NCBI RefSeq assembly: GCF_010093535.1
Contig: NW_022985189.1
Coordinates: forward strand, 804,635-853,475
Length of the DNA: 48,841 bases
Origin: Lindgomyces ingoldianus
Lineage: Eukaryota; Ascomycota; Dothideomycetes; Pleosporales; Lindgomycetaceae
Direction: 5' to 3'
Shown: piece by piece, positions 22,149 to 33,386 of the stretch
How the letters are laid out: the number at the start of each line of letters is the position of its first letter
Numbering within the stretch: position 1 is the first letter of the stretch
Notes under the pieces: model-generated
Database searches by the model: none
The model's input: the letters and a program-made list of their open reading frames with translations, nothing else
What the model was told of the DNA's origin: nothing
Position numbers and translations under genes: made by a program

Positions 22149-23561
22149 CTAAAAACTGCTTTAAAAAAGGATAAGAGCTAAAACAGCTAAATTCTAAAAG
22201 AGCTATAAGTAAAGAACTAAAAAAAGATAATAATAAAGATCTTATATTAAGTATTAGAAAAGACTATAATAAAATACACTTATTAAACACTAAGAGTAAA
22301 ACAAAAGATAAAAAGAAACTTAATAAAGACACTAATCTTTAGGATAAGCTAGAACAACATGCTATAGCTAATGTAAAAAGAAAAACCCTAATAACAGACT
22401 AAGAGAAGGCAGAGGCGTTCTAGAAGTGCTATAATAGCCTATTAGCAGGCTACTTTAGTGTAAAGAAGACACTTAAAAAGATTATATATTAATATAATTA
22501 AAAAGAGCTTAGAAAAGATGTAAAGGTGTACTATAATAACTACCTAAGGTGTAGATAATTAGTAGCTTTATAACACTACCTATATAAGCTTCTTTACCCT
22601 TTACTACTGCCTAATAGGCTCTAGCAGGATGTCACAATAGATTTTATAACGCAGCTGCCCTCTTATAAATACCTAGAGTTAGTATATAATGCAATCCTTA
22701 TAATAGTAGACTATCTTACTAAGATAGCCTACTATGTGCTAGCTAAAGCTAATTAGGAGGCTTTAGACCTAGTAAAGGTTTAGTTAAAAAAAGTTATTTA
22801 CTTTTATAAAGTTTTAAAGAACATTATCTCTAATTAAGAGCTAATAATAAACTTAAAGTACTAAAATAGTTTTTATTACTATCTTAGCACATAAAAAAAT
22901 TTTTTTATTAGCCTACTATCCTAAAACTAATAAGTAGACTAAAAGACAAAACTAAACTCTAGAATAGTACCTTAGATGTTACTATTACCTAGAATAAGAT
23001 AATTAGGTAATATAGTTACTAGTAGTAAAGTTTATGTATAATAATAGTGTATATATAACTACAGAAGTTACTCTTTTCTAAGCATACTACAAAGCAAACC
23101 TAAGAGGGCTAGATTAGCCTAGAGAACCCCTAGGTTAGAGGGAATTGCACATAGTAAACAGAGTTGCTGCAAAAGCACTTGCTCTATAGTTAAAATGCTG
23201 CTAGAAAATTATTGCTGTAAATATGTATTAAAAGAAGTATGTAGATAAATAACAAAAGCATATATAGCTACAAGTAAAAAAATAAGGTATTAATCTCTAA
23301 TAAATACATAAAATTAATAAGGCTAAAAAAAAGAGTTAGACTAGAAGTTCTTAGAACTAAAAAAAGCTATAGGCTAGATTAGTATAAAGGTGTATAAAGT
23401 AAACTTACCTAATCTAAAAGAAGTTTATCTAGTATTCTATGTCTTACTTTTAGAGCTATATACCTAGAAAGGGCGTCTAGAGTTGTAATTAAAACTAATT
23501 ATAAACACTCTACATGCTATAAGAGATAATATGTACTATATAAAGAAAATACTTAACTAGA
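22149..23561 (+). pseudogene. gypsy-1 integrase pseudogene
   Basis: Around 22640-22860 it reads FITQLPSYKYLELVYNAIL, then IIVDYLTKIAYYVLAKAN, then NIISN and ELIINLKY. This matches the Ty3/gypsy integrase core (DFITGLPxSxxxxxxYDAILVVVDRxTKMAHxIP, SDRGxxFxSxF). The first catalytic Asp block survives as IIVDYLTK; the second (SDRG) is read as SN followed by a stop. FB-3 inserted at 23562. TAG stops are frequent. Confidence 0.78.
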
Positions 23562-24665
23562 TAACGTACTTTATAGGCAAGTTGCTCACACACCTAAGTT
23601 GCTTACTTTTGCTAAGACCCTACTAAACTACTCTTTCTACACTAATGCATTCCCCACAACACTACTTAGACGCGCTAAAAGAATGTTAGATACAGCTTAC
23701 ACTCTAAGCTTTTAAATAAGACATAAAACTTTTAAAGAAATATGCTATAGCTATATGTAAAGTTCTATAAAAGATAACAAATAACTATAGCGCTAGATAA
23801 CCTTTACAAGCTAATTCTACAGCTAAATTATAAAGGCTAGGTAATAAAAAGAAGTAGGTAATTGTTAAGACTATACTTAAGCTATATGCGTAAGGAATTT
23901 CCCCTTAGATAGCATTTATAGCTAATATAGCTAATTCTTTGCGCGCTAAGCGTAATCTAGGCTATGTTTGCATAAACTAGCCTAGTATGTTTGTAAATTA
24001 TTATTTAAAGCTTAAAGTAACATTTAAGTGTAAGTATAACTATAAAAGAGCTTTTTATAAGAGTCCTAGGGTAATTTAGGGCAGGTTTAGCCTTATAGAG
24101 AATATTAAAGCTAAGTATAGCATCTAGGATAATAACATGTACAACTTTAGCAAAATAAGGTTTATAATTAGCTAGATATCTTTTAACTATACTTATGCTT
24201 AAAACTTTACTTTAAGCTCTAAATAACACTTTACAAACGTACTAGGCTAGTTTATATAAACATAGCCTAGATTACGCTTAGCGCGCAAAGAATTAGCTAT
24301 ATTAGCTATAAATGCTATCTAAGAGGAAATTCCTTGCGCATATAGCTTAAGTATAGTCTTAACAATTACCTGCTTCTTTTTATTGCCTAGCCTCTATAAT
24401 TTAGCTGTAGAATTAGCTTGTAAAGGTTATCTAGCGCTGTAGTTATTTATTGTCTTTTATAGGACCTTATATATAGCTACAGCACATTTTTTTAAGAGTT
24501 TTATGTCTTATTTAAAAGCTTAGAGTGTAAGCTGTATTTAATGTTCTTTTAGCGCGTCTAAGTAGTGTTGTAGGGAATGCATTAGTGTAGAAAGGGTAGT
24601 TTAGTAGGGTCTTAGCAAAAGTAAGCAACTTAGGTGTGTGAGCAACTTGCCTATGAAGTACGTTA
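23562..24665 (-). mobile_element. Foldback element FB-3 (1104 bp)
   Basis: Begins TAACGTACTTTATAGGCAAG and ends CTATGAAGTACGTTA, with TA at both ends. The asymmetric centre at about 24030-24190 is the reverse complement of that in FB-2, hence the minus assignment. It inserted just after gypsy-1 integrase; reading across one TA restores ILN-stop-IQNLV in frame. Confidence 0.92.
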
Positions 24666-26698
24666 CAGAATTTAGTTAGAGTATAAAAATATTTTATAAA
24701 ATAAAAAAGTTATTTATTTAAAAAAAACTTATAAAAACTTAGGCCTAATATTAGCCTAAACGCATTAAAAGTGTTCTAGAAAAGTAAAAGAATATATAAT
24801 AAAAGATTAAATTATGCTAGTTTAAGTTAAACTTTTTTAAAAAAAAGAAGTAACTTAATAAATTAAGTATAGCTACTTTTACCTTATTTTTTCCTTACTT
24901 AAGGTTTTTTTAATAAGAGGTGTTTAATAGCGCTATAGAAATAAAAAGATAACATAGCTTATTTAGACCTAAGATTCTTTATTTAGACTAAGTAAGGCTA
25001 TTCTAGCATAGAATAGCTTATAAGAGTTAAAAAGAGAGTTATTTTAACTTAGGAAAATCTATTATGTAGAAGAAATAAACATTCTAGCCTAAAATAACTT
25101 ATACTAGTAAAAAAAGAGCAGAGTTTAGGTTTAGTAAGACATTCTAGAATTTTTAAAATAAAAGAGCTATAAAGTAAGTAAGCTAGAAGTAGATTAATCT
25201 ATTACTACTAAAATAGTTACACTTTAAGTCTAAAAAACATAATCTAAGGGTATTTTACTTTATTAAAAAAAGAAGAAAGAAGCTTAAGCTAAAGAACCTA
25301 AAACTACACTATACTATACATTCTTAACTATTTTTACTATAGGATGTCCTAGATTACACTAGATTGTGCTATTAGGGTCTTAGATTAGACATTAAGATTC
25401 TTTGTAAGTAAATTTATAATAGTAGAAGAACTATTAAGATATTTCTTATTATACTTAGTTAGCTACTTTTTTTTAGCTAAAGTTTAATCCTAACTAGCCT
25501 TATTTTTAATATTATTAGCCTTATTATGCTTTTTAAAGATGTAGTAGACTGCTTTAGCAGCTTTAGCAGCATTAACATAACAACATTGCTTAGCTTTAGT
25601 AACACAGACACTTTTAACCTTATATTTCTTCTATTATGCTAGTTAGAGCTAGAATAGTTAGAAATAGCGCACACTTACCTTCTTAAATAAAGTTATAGTA
25701 GCTTTATTTTTATTAAAGTCTTTTTTAAGCGCTTTACACTTTTTTTTTCTCTTTCTTAGCAATGTTAGCTTTAAAGTAGGCGCGCTTCTTAAAAACAACT
25801 CTAGTCTTAGCAATTTTGCCTATAACACTACTATGCGTGTACAGATAGTAGTTGTACAGGATTTTGTTTTTACTATAAGCTATTAAGAGCTAGAACAGAG
25901 CTAATTAAGCTAGATTATGCTATAATAAAAAGACTTACACTTAAAAGTATTAAATAATAGTGTTTACTTATAATATAACTATTACATTAGCCTATGCTAA
26001 CTAAGTAGAGTTAAGTAGATTAATAAAGGCTAAAATGTTAAGCATAGTGTTCTTAAGAGCCTGTTGTTTAGGTTTAAAAAAGATAGGGAGCTATCTAAGG
26101 TTAGCATAGATAGACTACGCGTAAATATGCTAGAAAAAGCTAAAATACACACTTTAAAGCACTTTTTACTAGATTTAAGGTAATAAGCACACTTTATGTA
26201 CTTAATTTTCTCTTCTTTTATACTATAACATAACTTGTTGTCTAAGAGCATGTAACAGCTACTACTCTTATCTATAATGCTCTTATAAGATATTTTGTTA
26301 ACATATTAGACATAAAAGTTATTAAAGTGTAAGTATATATTAGCTAAGACTAATTAATCTTTTTTAAAAAAAAAACTATAGCTAGATTGTAATAAAGTAG
26401 GCTACAGAAGTCTATTTTAAGGTTATAAAGTAAAATTAAGTGTAAAGAAAGAAGCTAAAAGCAGATTAGACAACAGGCAGGCGCAAGTAAGGTAAAATAG
26501 AACTATTAAAGCTTGTTAGCACCTTTTTATGCTAAATTACGCTAGAGTAGCTTAGAATATACTTACCTTAAAAGTTTAAAATCTTCTAAATTCTAACCTA
26601 TAGAGAGGGCAGAGGTGTAAAGGAGATAGACTTCTAGGACAGTTAGACCCTATATATACTGTTCTAACTGCTACTCTATTAACATAAAAAATACTGCT

Positions 26699-26774
26699 AT
26701 TTTACCTTTACTTTTACTTTGTACTTTTACTTTACCTTTACCTTTATTTTGCACTTTTACTTTACCTTTACCTA
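26699..26774. repeat. Degenerate CTTTAC/CTTTTA tandem repeat
   Basis: A polypyrimidine run made of 6-bp units CTTTAC and CTTTTA with interspersed GTA/GCA triplets, about 75 bp long. It lies roughly 155 bp before the polypurine tract of gypsy-1. Confidence 0.75.
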
Positions 26775-26918
26775 ACAACTCTAGGTTGTTTTTAAATAAA
26801 CTTATATAAAATTAACTAAAATAGGCAGGAGTAAGCCTTTAAGGCATTACATAGCACTTTATTATGCTACTTAGGCCTATTGTTATCTGTTCTATCCTCT
26901 AAGTTGTAGGATTACTAT

Positions 26919-26930
26919 AAGGGGGGATAA
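26919..26930 (+). other. Polypurine tract of gypsy-1
   Basis: AAGGGGGGATAA directly precedes the TGTAAGG start of the 3' LTR. This is the usual site of plus-strand priming and confirms that the element points to the right. Confidence 0.8.
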
Positions 26931-27131
26931 TGTAAGGCTAGATGTTCTAGAACAGGCTAGTACAGCCTCACCTAACCTGTTTAGAGGTTATATGATCTGT
27001 GCTTTGTATATAAGCATGAATCCTAACAAGCGAGGCTTAGCAGCGATTCGTCTCTCTTACAATACACTTCTATCTTTCTCTGAAACCTTGCTCTCGGTGC
27101 TATTAGTGCTATCTACCATCCTATCTTTACA
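26931..27131 (+). repeat. 3' LTR of gypsy-1
   Basis: 201 bp, beginning TGTAAGGCTAGATG and ending CTATCTTTACA. Equal in length to the 5' LTR and followed by the GAAAG duplication. It keeps more C and G than the 5' LTR over its last 150 bases. Confidence 0.9.
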
Positions 27132-27136
27132 GAAAG

Positions 27137-27317
27137 TGTATAGCTATTAGCGTTAAATTTATCTAGTTATTAGTGTAAAGTTAAAACTAAATAGCAAAAG
27201 GGCTATCTAAGTGTAGCCTTATTTAAATTATTATTTTCTTATTAGTTCTAAATGCTCCCCTATTATATTGTATATATAGGTAGCATTGTGTAAAAAAAGG
27301 CCTAAGGTCTTTAGTGT
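27137..27317. other. Unassigned AT-rich spacer
   Basis: It lies between the gypsy-1 target duplication and FB-4. By position it is the continuation of the DNA into which gypsy-1 inserted, that is, the 5' side of gypsy-2, but no LTR of that element is recognisable here. Confidence 0.4.
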
Positions 27318-28731
27318 TAACATACTTTATAGGCAAGTTGCTTACACACTTAAGTTACTTACTTTTGCTAAAACCTTACTAAACTACTTTTTTACACAAA
27401 TGTATTCCTAACAACACTACTTAGATGTGCTAAAAAAATGTTAAATATAGCTTATACTTTAAGTGTTTAAATAAAATATAAAACTTTTAAAAAAACATGC
27501 TGTAGCTATATATAAAGTCTTTTGAAAATAATAAATAACTAAGAGGCTAGATAACTTTTATAAGCTAATTTTATAGCTAACTTATAAAGGCTAAGTAATA
27601 ATAAAGAGTAAGTAATTATTAAAAACATACTTAAGCTATATGTGTAAAGATTTCCCCCTTAAATAGCATTTATAGCTAATATAGATAATTATTTATGCGC
27701 TAAGCATAATCTAGGCTATGTTAGCATAAACTAGCTTATTATGTTTATAAAGTGTTATTTAAAGCTTAAAGTAAAATTTAAGTATAACTATAACTATAAA
27801 AAAGCTTTTTATAAAAGTTCTAAAGTAATTTAAAGCTAGTTTAGCCTTATAAAGAATATTAAAGCTAAGTATAGTATTTAAAATAGGCTTTATAATAAGC
27901 TAACTATTTATTAACTATACTTATACTTAAAAATTTTACTTTAAGCTTTAGATAACACTTTATAAACATACTAGGCTAGTTTATGCTAATATAGCCTAGA
28001 TTATACTTAGTGCGTAAAGAATTAGCTATATTAGCTATAAATACTATATAAAAAGAAAATCCTTGCATATAGAGCTTAAGTATGTTTTTAATAATTACTT
28101 ACTTTTTATTATTACCTAGCTTTTATAAGTTTGCTATAGAATTAGATTATAAAAGTTATTTAGCGGTTTATTTATTTATTATTTTTTAAAAGACTTTATA
28201 TATAGCTATAACATGTTTTTTTAAGAGTTTTTGTTAGATATGCGCACCTACTGTCAAGACAGGAGGAACGCTGGACGAAAGCTGCTACATAGTACAAGCA
28301 ATAAGCTCGAACAGTATGTTGCTGCAAATTGCTGCATGTTGCAGCATTTTGCAGTATTTTGCAACAAATTGCAGCATGTTGCAAGCTGGTCGCGCATAGA
28401 GCTAGTGCGCGAGGGACTCGGACTAAAAAAACAAGGCCGAGCAACATAAGCAGAGCAGACAAAAAAAGATCAATCAATCAATACAATCAATCATCATCCC
28501 ATACATCATATCCAAACCCATCATTCATCTTAGGAAGCCTAGAAACAGTGCTTTAATCTAACAGTTTTATATCTTATTTAAAAGCTTAGAGTGTAAGCTA
28601 TATCTAACATTCTTTTAGCATGTCTAAGTAGTGTTGTTAGAAATGCATTAGTGTAAGAAAAGTAGTTTAGTAGGGTCTTAGTAAAAGTAAGTAACTTAGG
28701 TGTGTAAGCAACTTGCCTATAAAGTACGTTA
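27318..28731 (-). mobile_element. Foldback element FB-4 with a solo LTR inside
   Basis: Begins TAACATACTTTATAGGCAAG and ends CTATAAAGTACGTTA. Without the LTR and one GTTTT copy it is 1077 bp. It is the most RIP-altered complete copy. The centre is in the same orientation as FB-3 and FB-5. Confidence 0.9.
28232..28563 (+). mobile_element. Solo LTR-1 with TSD GTTTT
   Basis: 332 bp, beginning TGTTAGATATGCGCACC and ending TTTAATCTAACA, with perfect GTTTT on both sides (28227-28231, 28564-28568). About seven 10-bp minisatellite units at 28316-28385. It lies in the right arm of FB-4. Confidence 0.92.
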
Positions 28732-28797
28732 CTAGTAAATAGCTTAAAGAGAGCTAGTTATAATGTTGTTTTAGCTGCAATGCTTATTTTTTTTTAA
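28732..28797. other. 66-bp spacer between FB-4 and FB-5
   Basis: Short AT-rich DNA separating two same-orientation foldback elements. No feature is seen in it. Confidence 0.6.
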
Positions 28798-29901
28798 TAA
28801 CGTACTTCATAGGCGAGTTGCTTACACACCTAAGTTGCTTACTTTTACTAAGACCCTACTAAACTACTCTTTCTACACTAATGCATTCCCTATAACACTA
28901 CTTAGACGCGCTAAAAGAATGTTAGATACAACTTACACTTTAAGCTTTTAAATAAGACATAAAACTCTTAAAAAAATATGCTGCAGCTATATGCAGAGTT
29001 TTATAAAAGACAATAAATAACTACAGCACTAGATAACCTTTATAAGCTAATTCTATAGCTAAATTATAAAGGCTAGGTAATAAAAAGAAGCAGGTAATTA
29101 TTAAGGCTATACTTAAGCTATATGCGTAAGGAATTTCCTTTTAAATAGCATTTATAGCTAATATAGCTAATTCTTTATGTGCTAAGTGTAATCTAGGCTA
29201 TGTTTACATAAACTAGCCTAGTACATTTATAAAGTGTTATTTAAAGCTTAAAGTAATATTTAAGTATAAGCATAACTATAAAAGAGCTTTTTATAAGAGT
29301 TCTAAAGTAATTTAAAGCAGGTTTAGCCTTATAAAGAATATTAAAGCTAAGTATAGCATCTAGAATAATAACACATATAACTTTAGTAAAATAAAGTTTA
29401 TAATTAGCTAAATATCTTTTACTTATACTTGCGCTTAAAACTTTACTTTAAGCTTTAAATAATACTTTATAAATGTACTAGGCTAGTTTATGTAAACATA
29501 GCCTAGATTATGCTTAGCGTGCAAAGAATTAGCTATATTAGCTATAAATACTATTTAAGAGGAAATTCCTTGCGCATATAGCTTAAGTATAGTCTTAATA
29601 ATAACCTACTTTTTTTTATTACCTAGCCTTTATAATTTAGCTGTAAAATTAGCTTATAAAGGTTATCTAGTGCTATAGTTATTTATTATTTTTTATAAAA
29701 CTTTATACATAGCTGCAGCATATTTCTTTAAAAGTTTTATGTCTTATTTAAAAGCTTAGAGTGTAAGCTATATCTAACATTCTTTTAGCGCGTCTAAGTA
29801 GTGTTATAGGGAATGCATTAGTGTAGGAAGGGTAGTTTAGTAGGGTCTTAGCAAAAGTAAGCAACTTAGGTGTGTAAGCAACTTGCCTGTGAAGTACGTT
29901 A
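28798..29901 (-). mobile_element. Foldback element FB-5 (1104 bp)
   Basis: Begins TAACGTACTTCATAGGCGAG and ends CTGTGAAGTACGTTA, with TA at both ends. The inverted arms and minus-type centre match FB-3. The tips are among the best kept in the window. Confidence 0.92.
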
Positions 29902-29983
29902 ATCTATTTTATAAATTAGCTATCTTAAGTTACACAGCTTAAATTTAAGAGCTTAGAGTAGTTTAAGCTAGCTAAGCTAGTGC

Positions 29984-30284
29984 TATAACGATTCTCATGA
30001 ATCGTTCCATCTCGGGTCGCTCGGAACCTATCCGAAGGGATCTCGTATCGACTCTGTATCGGCCCCGACCCTGACTCGACCCCGACCCCTGCTGTTACCC
30101 CTATTCCCTCATGTATTTAGTCGCACCTCTCCTCTTAGCTAGCTTAGTAGTTTTCTGATATCCTCTGTACAAGGCCTATAGGTGTCAATGGCATTCCCAG
30201 GTTTCTGAATCCCCACGCACTCCCATATGCCTCTGAGTGGATTCATACCGCATTCGGACCCATTGTCTTGCCTGCGCTGTTACA
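29984..30284. mobile_element. Solo LTR-3 with TSD AGTGC
   Basis: 301 bp, beginning TATAACGATTCTCATG (TG tip changed to TA) and ending CTGCGCTGTTACA, with perfect AGTGC on both sides (29979-29983, 30285-30289). GC-rich, with GACCCCGACCC-type motifs near 30065-30090. Only one copy in the window. Confidence 0.82.
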
Positions 30285-30289
30285 AGTGC

Positions 30290-30485
30290 TACTTTTAGCG
30301 CATTAATTTTGTATTTTATTACCTTAAGTTTTTATAACTTATTATACATAGCGTTAATTTACTTAGTTAAGGCTTTTTTATTAGGTGTTAGATTCTTACT
30401 AGATCTTAATAAGACTAAGCTAATTATGCCTATGTCTATAGTAGTTCTTCTAGAATTTATATTTTATTTAAGATATAGTAATTAA
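30290..30485. other. Unassigned AT-rich sequence
   Basis: It continues, beyond LTR-3, the same AT-rich DNA as 29902-29978. It stays open on the plus strand for about 80 codons, but the translation is low-complexity hydrophobic sequence with no recognisable domain. Nothing else is seen in it. Confidence 0.4.
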
Positions 30486-31122
30486 TGTTATAATCCTTGC
30501 TTTTTAAAGTCTTTTAGACGCTAAGAGCACATAGGCCTTTATAAGTACAGTAAAAAAGAGGGAGTGTAGTAAAGGGTGTACAGTCCTTAGTAAGCTTAAC
30601 AGAATAGAAAAGGTGTTAGAAGTAGCTAGAATATAGTTTGCCCTCTACCAGCAATATAAAGCGCTAGGTTAAACAGTTTAATTAAATAAAAGTAAAGGTG
30701 TATATAGTGTAAGATACACTTATAGTATTATGCTTATTAAAAAGTAATAATGCTACTTAGTTTATATAAGAAATAAACTAAACTTTAATTATACTCTTCT
30801 AAAGATTAATTAAAGAGGTCTTTATATATAAAAAGTCCTATGTAGTAATTATAGAGCTTAGCTTTGCTAAGCCTTTATTATGTACTTATTTATAGTAGTA
30901 ATTGCAGGGCTTAGCCTTACTAAGTCTATAATTCCTGCAATCCCTAGCGTGTATTCCTATTAGGTAACAGACTTTCTAAGTGGCTGGTCCTCTAGTTTAG
31001 GGTCTGGTTTGTCTAGACTAACTGTTTCTTCCTATTCCACCATGAACGGGTTCCATCCTTGTCTGTTCGAGGAGTGGAGAATCTGCTGATGGTCCCGACT
31101 CGTCCAGCCGTAGACCGTAACA
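30486..31122 (+). mobile_element. LTR-2 copy 2, RIP-altered
   Basis: 637 bp, beginning TGTTATAATCCTTGC and ending GTAGACCGTAACA. It shares the central promoter-like part (GGTGTATATAGTGTAAGATAC) with the copies at 17984 and 37480. RIP is heavy in the first 480 bases and nearly absent in the last 150. No matching 5-bp repeat flanks it (ATTAA left, TAGTG right), so it may belong to a rearranged or truncated element. Confidence 0.8.
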
Positions 31123-32145
31123 TAGTGTAAGTAGAGATTCTAACATAAATCTATATAATGTATTATAAGTACATTGTAATATATGCATAGATCTTTACAC
31201 TATATAGTTTTAGCTTACTATAGCTATTAATCGACTAGATAAAGTTTAGACTAGGAATAATATACTCTCTATAGTGTTACTGTAAGTTGCGCTTACAGCG
31301 CTTTACTGTCTTATAGTTTATTATATAATAAATATAAAATAACTAGTCCTGTGTAATAATATAGCTATATTAATAAAAATGTATATAAAAATAATTTTCT
31401 TATACTTATTAATAATACCTTTTTTAGCTTTTAACAAATAAGTTATTATATAACATAGTCTATAAGCAAATGTTTAACACAAGCAAGTGTTTAGCCCTAC
31501 TACTAAAATTAAACTTTAAATACTGTTAATTTAACAACGCAAAAAGATACTATATAACATAAACTGCTACAGGGTTATTTAATATCCTTAGATTTATATT
31601 TGCATGTATAAGAGTTATGCTTAGGCTTGTTACAGCGTTTACAGCGCTGTACGCGCGCTGCGCTGCTATTAGCAGTTAACTCCTTCTAAGGCCTTTTACT
31701 ACCTCTTACTATACTAGTAAGCTTTTAAGTACTTAACTTAAAGCCTTAGTTACTTATTAAAGTTTTTTCTTGTTAAACTTACTTTTTTTTACGCTACTTA
31801 TACTTTATAGCTGCTTTATAAGCTCTTTCTAAAGCAGCTGCTTAATTGCGCTATAGAATAGTAACATAAGCTATTTTAATAGCGCCCTTACTTAGCTGCT
31901 TTACTAGATTAAGTATAGTAAATAAAAATTAATTTTAATACTTTTAAATTTAATTATATAGTAAAGTTGTCGCGTACAGCTATCTGTCTATATATATCCT
32001 TTTGCTGTGCTAGCTAGGAGGTTAACCTTTTAGCAAACGCAACAAAAGTTAACTAAGCTTTAACTTTATAAGAATTACTAGGTGTTTAAGCCTTCTAGGC
32101 AGTATCTAAGAGTAGAGTAGCTAGCTAATCAGGTAGCTGTATATT

Positions 32146-32469
32146 TGTCAGATATGCGCACCTACTGTCAAGACAGGAGGAACGTTTGACGAAAGCTGCT
32201 ACATAGTACGAGCAATAAGCTCGAACAGTATGTTGCTGCAAATTGCNNNNNNNNNNNNNNNNNNNNTTGCAGCATGTTGCAAGCTGGTCGCGCATAGGGC
32301 TAGTGCGCGAGGGACTCGGATCGGAAAAACAAAAGCCGAGCAACACGAGTAGAGCACAAAAAGGATCGATAAATCACAACGATCAAGACAATAAATCAAT
32401 CATCCCATACATCATATCCAAACCCATCATTCATCTCAGGAAGCCTAGAAACAGTGCTTAAATCTGACA
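32146..32469 (+). mobile_element. Solo LTR-1 with TSD ATATT, containing an assembly gap
   Basis: Begins TGTCAGATATGCGCACC and ends TTAAATCTGACA, with perfect ATATT on both sides (32141-32145, 32470-32474). Twenty undetermined bases at 32247-32266 fall exactly in the 10-bp minisatellite, so the unit number and true length are unknown. Confidence 0.92.
32247..32266. other. Assembly gap (20 N)
   Basis: A run of 20 N inside the LTR-1 minisatellite. The position suggests collapse or failure to assemble the tandem repeat. Confidence 0.98.
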
Positions 32470-33178
32470 ATATTAAGCTTTAAGAGCACTACTTTTAGGT
32501 TAAATAAGACTAGCCCTATAGCTTTAAAGCCTGCGCAGATATTATCTATTATAATTAAGCACTTAAATGCTGCTTTAAAAGCTAGTAGAAAAGTTAGCTT
32601 ATTAATATAGTTCATCTAGCAGTAGACTAACTAGCTAATTTTAGTACTATATACACGCTTTAACAGCAAAAAGCAGCTAACATTAAGCAGCTGTAGAATA
32701 TGTAACACATGTGCTAGCATATAAAGCGCTATAATACACCTTTACTTATAAAGCTTTAGGAATTTAACTAAGTAATAGCTTTTATAGCTATTAAAAATAA
32801 GTAGCTACTAAAAGCTTACTAAATAATTTTTTATATATAAATTAAAGTGCTTTAGCTATATAATTTTATATTTATTAGTTATCTAGCTGTTATTACTAAC
32901 ACTAATAGCCTAGTCCTTTAGTATATTCTTATTCTTATACTAGGTAGATTGGTAATGCTTGCCTTTAAAAATTATATATAAAAGTATTACCTACTTATTT
33001 ATATAAATGCCTTTAATAACTGTTACTTATTTACAGTTACCTAGCTATATAGCCTTTAGCTAATTATGTTTATTTATGCCTATAATAACTATCTAGTTTA
33101 ATATAACCTCTATCTAAAAGCTTATTTTATTAAAATTATATATATTCTAATTTATAATACTGTACTTTAATTATATAG

Positions 33179-33386
33179 TGTTTGCAGTTACAGAGCTCTC
33201 TATGCGCTAGCCACCAACACTCCTTTAGCGTACTGATGCCTAGCAATGCCACCTGCTGCAGCCTAGAGCTATTGGTGGCCTTAAGTCACATGATGGGTTC
33301 ATCTAGTACTATATAAACCCGTAGTTGCCCTCCTTTAGAAATACAATCCAGTTCCTCATGTCTTTAGTGCTCTACATAGCTTCACA
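33179..33386 (+). mobile_element. Solo LTR-5-like copy 3 with TSD TATAG
   Basis: 208 bp, beginning TGTTTGCAGTTACAGAG and ending CATAGCTTCACA, with perfect TATAG on both sides (33174-33178, 33387-33391). Only the first 8 or so bases and the last 50 (AATCCAGTTCCTCATGTC onward) match the other LTR-5 copies; the middle is unrelated. It has a TATA-type ACTATATAAACCC. Confidence 0.88.

Larger units (their letters stand above)
24666..26930 (+). pseudogene. gypsy-1 3' region: possible chromodomain trace, then 2 kb of unidentified sequence
   Basis: Just after FB-3 the frame may hold a degraded chromodomain, which many fungal gypsy integrases carry C-terminally, but stops prevent a firm call. The following 2 kb, up to the polypurine tract, is unusually long for this position. 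On the minus strand, 26251 down to 26030 stays open for 73 codons with a cysteine-bearing segment (CAYYLKSSKKCFKVC), and near 25800-25680 there is a Lys-rich segment. I do not recognise the protein, and it may be chance or an antisense/extra gene of the element. Confidence 0.4.
16027..27131 (+). mobile_element. gypsy-1: complete Ty3/gypsy LTR retrotransposon, RIP-degraded, with nested insertions
   Basis: Flanked by perfect GAAAG duplications (16022-16026 and 27132-27136), with 201-bp LTRs at 16027-16227 and 26931-27131 and a polypurine tract before the 3' LTR. RT, RNase H and integrase remnants lie in that order on the plus strand, which is the Ty3/gypsy order. The 11.1-kb span includes two LTR-5 copies, one LTR-2, one LTR-1 and two foldback elements; without them the element is about 7.5 kb. 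All coding frames are broken, mostly by TAG. Confidence 0.9.

Noticed and set aside
26030..26251. 73-codon minus-strand frame as a host gene
   Set aside because: Inside gypsy-1, RIP-type composition, and no recognisable domain; mentioned only as part of the unexplained 3' region.
30237..30485. 82-codon plus-strand frame as a membrane protein
   Set aside because: It starts inside solo LTR-3 and runs through its target duplication into AT-rich DNA; the hydrophobic translation reflects base composition.
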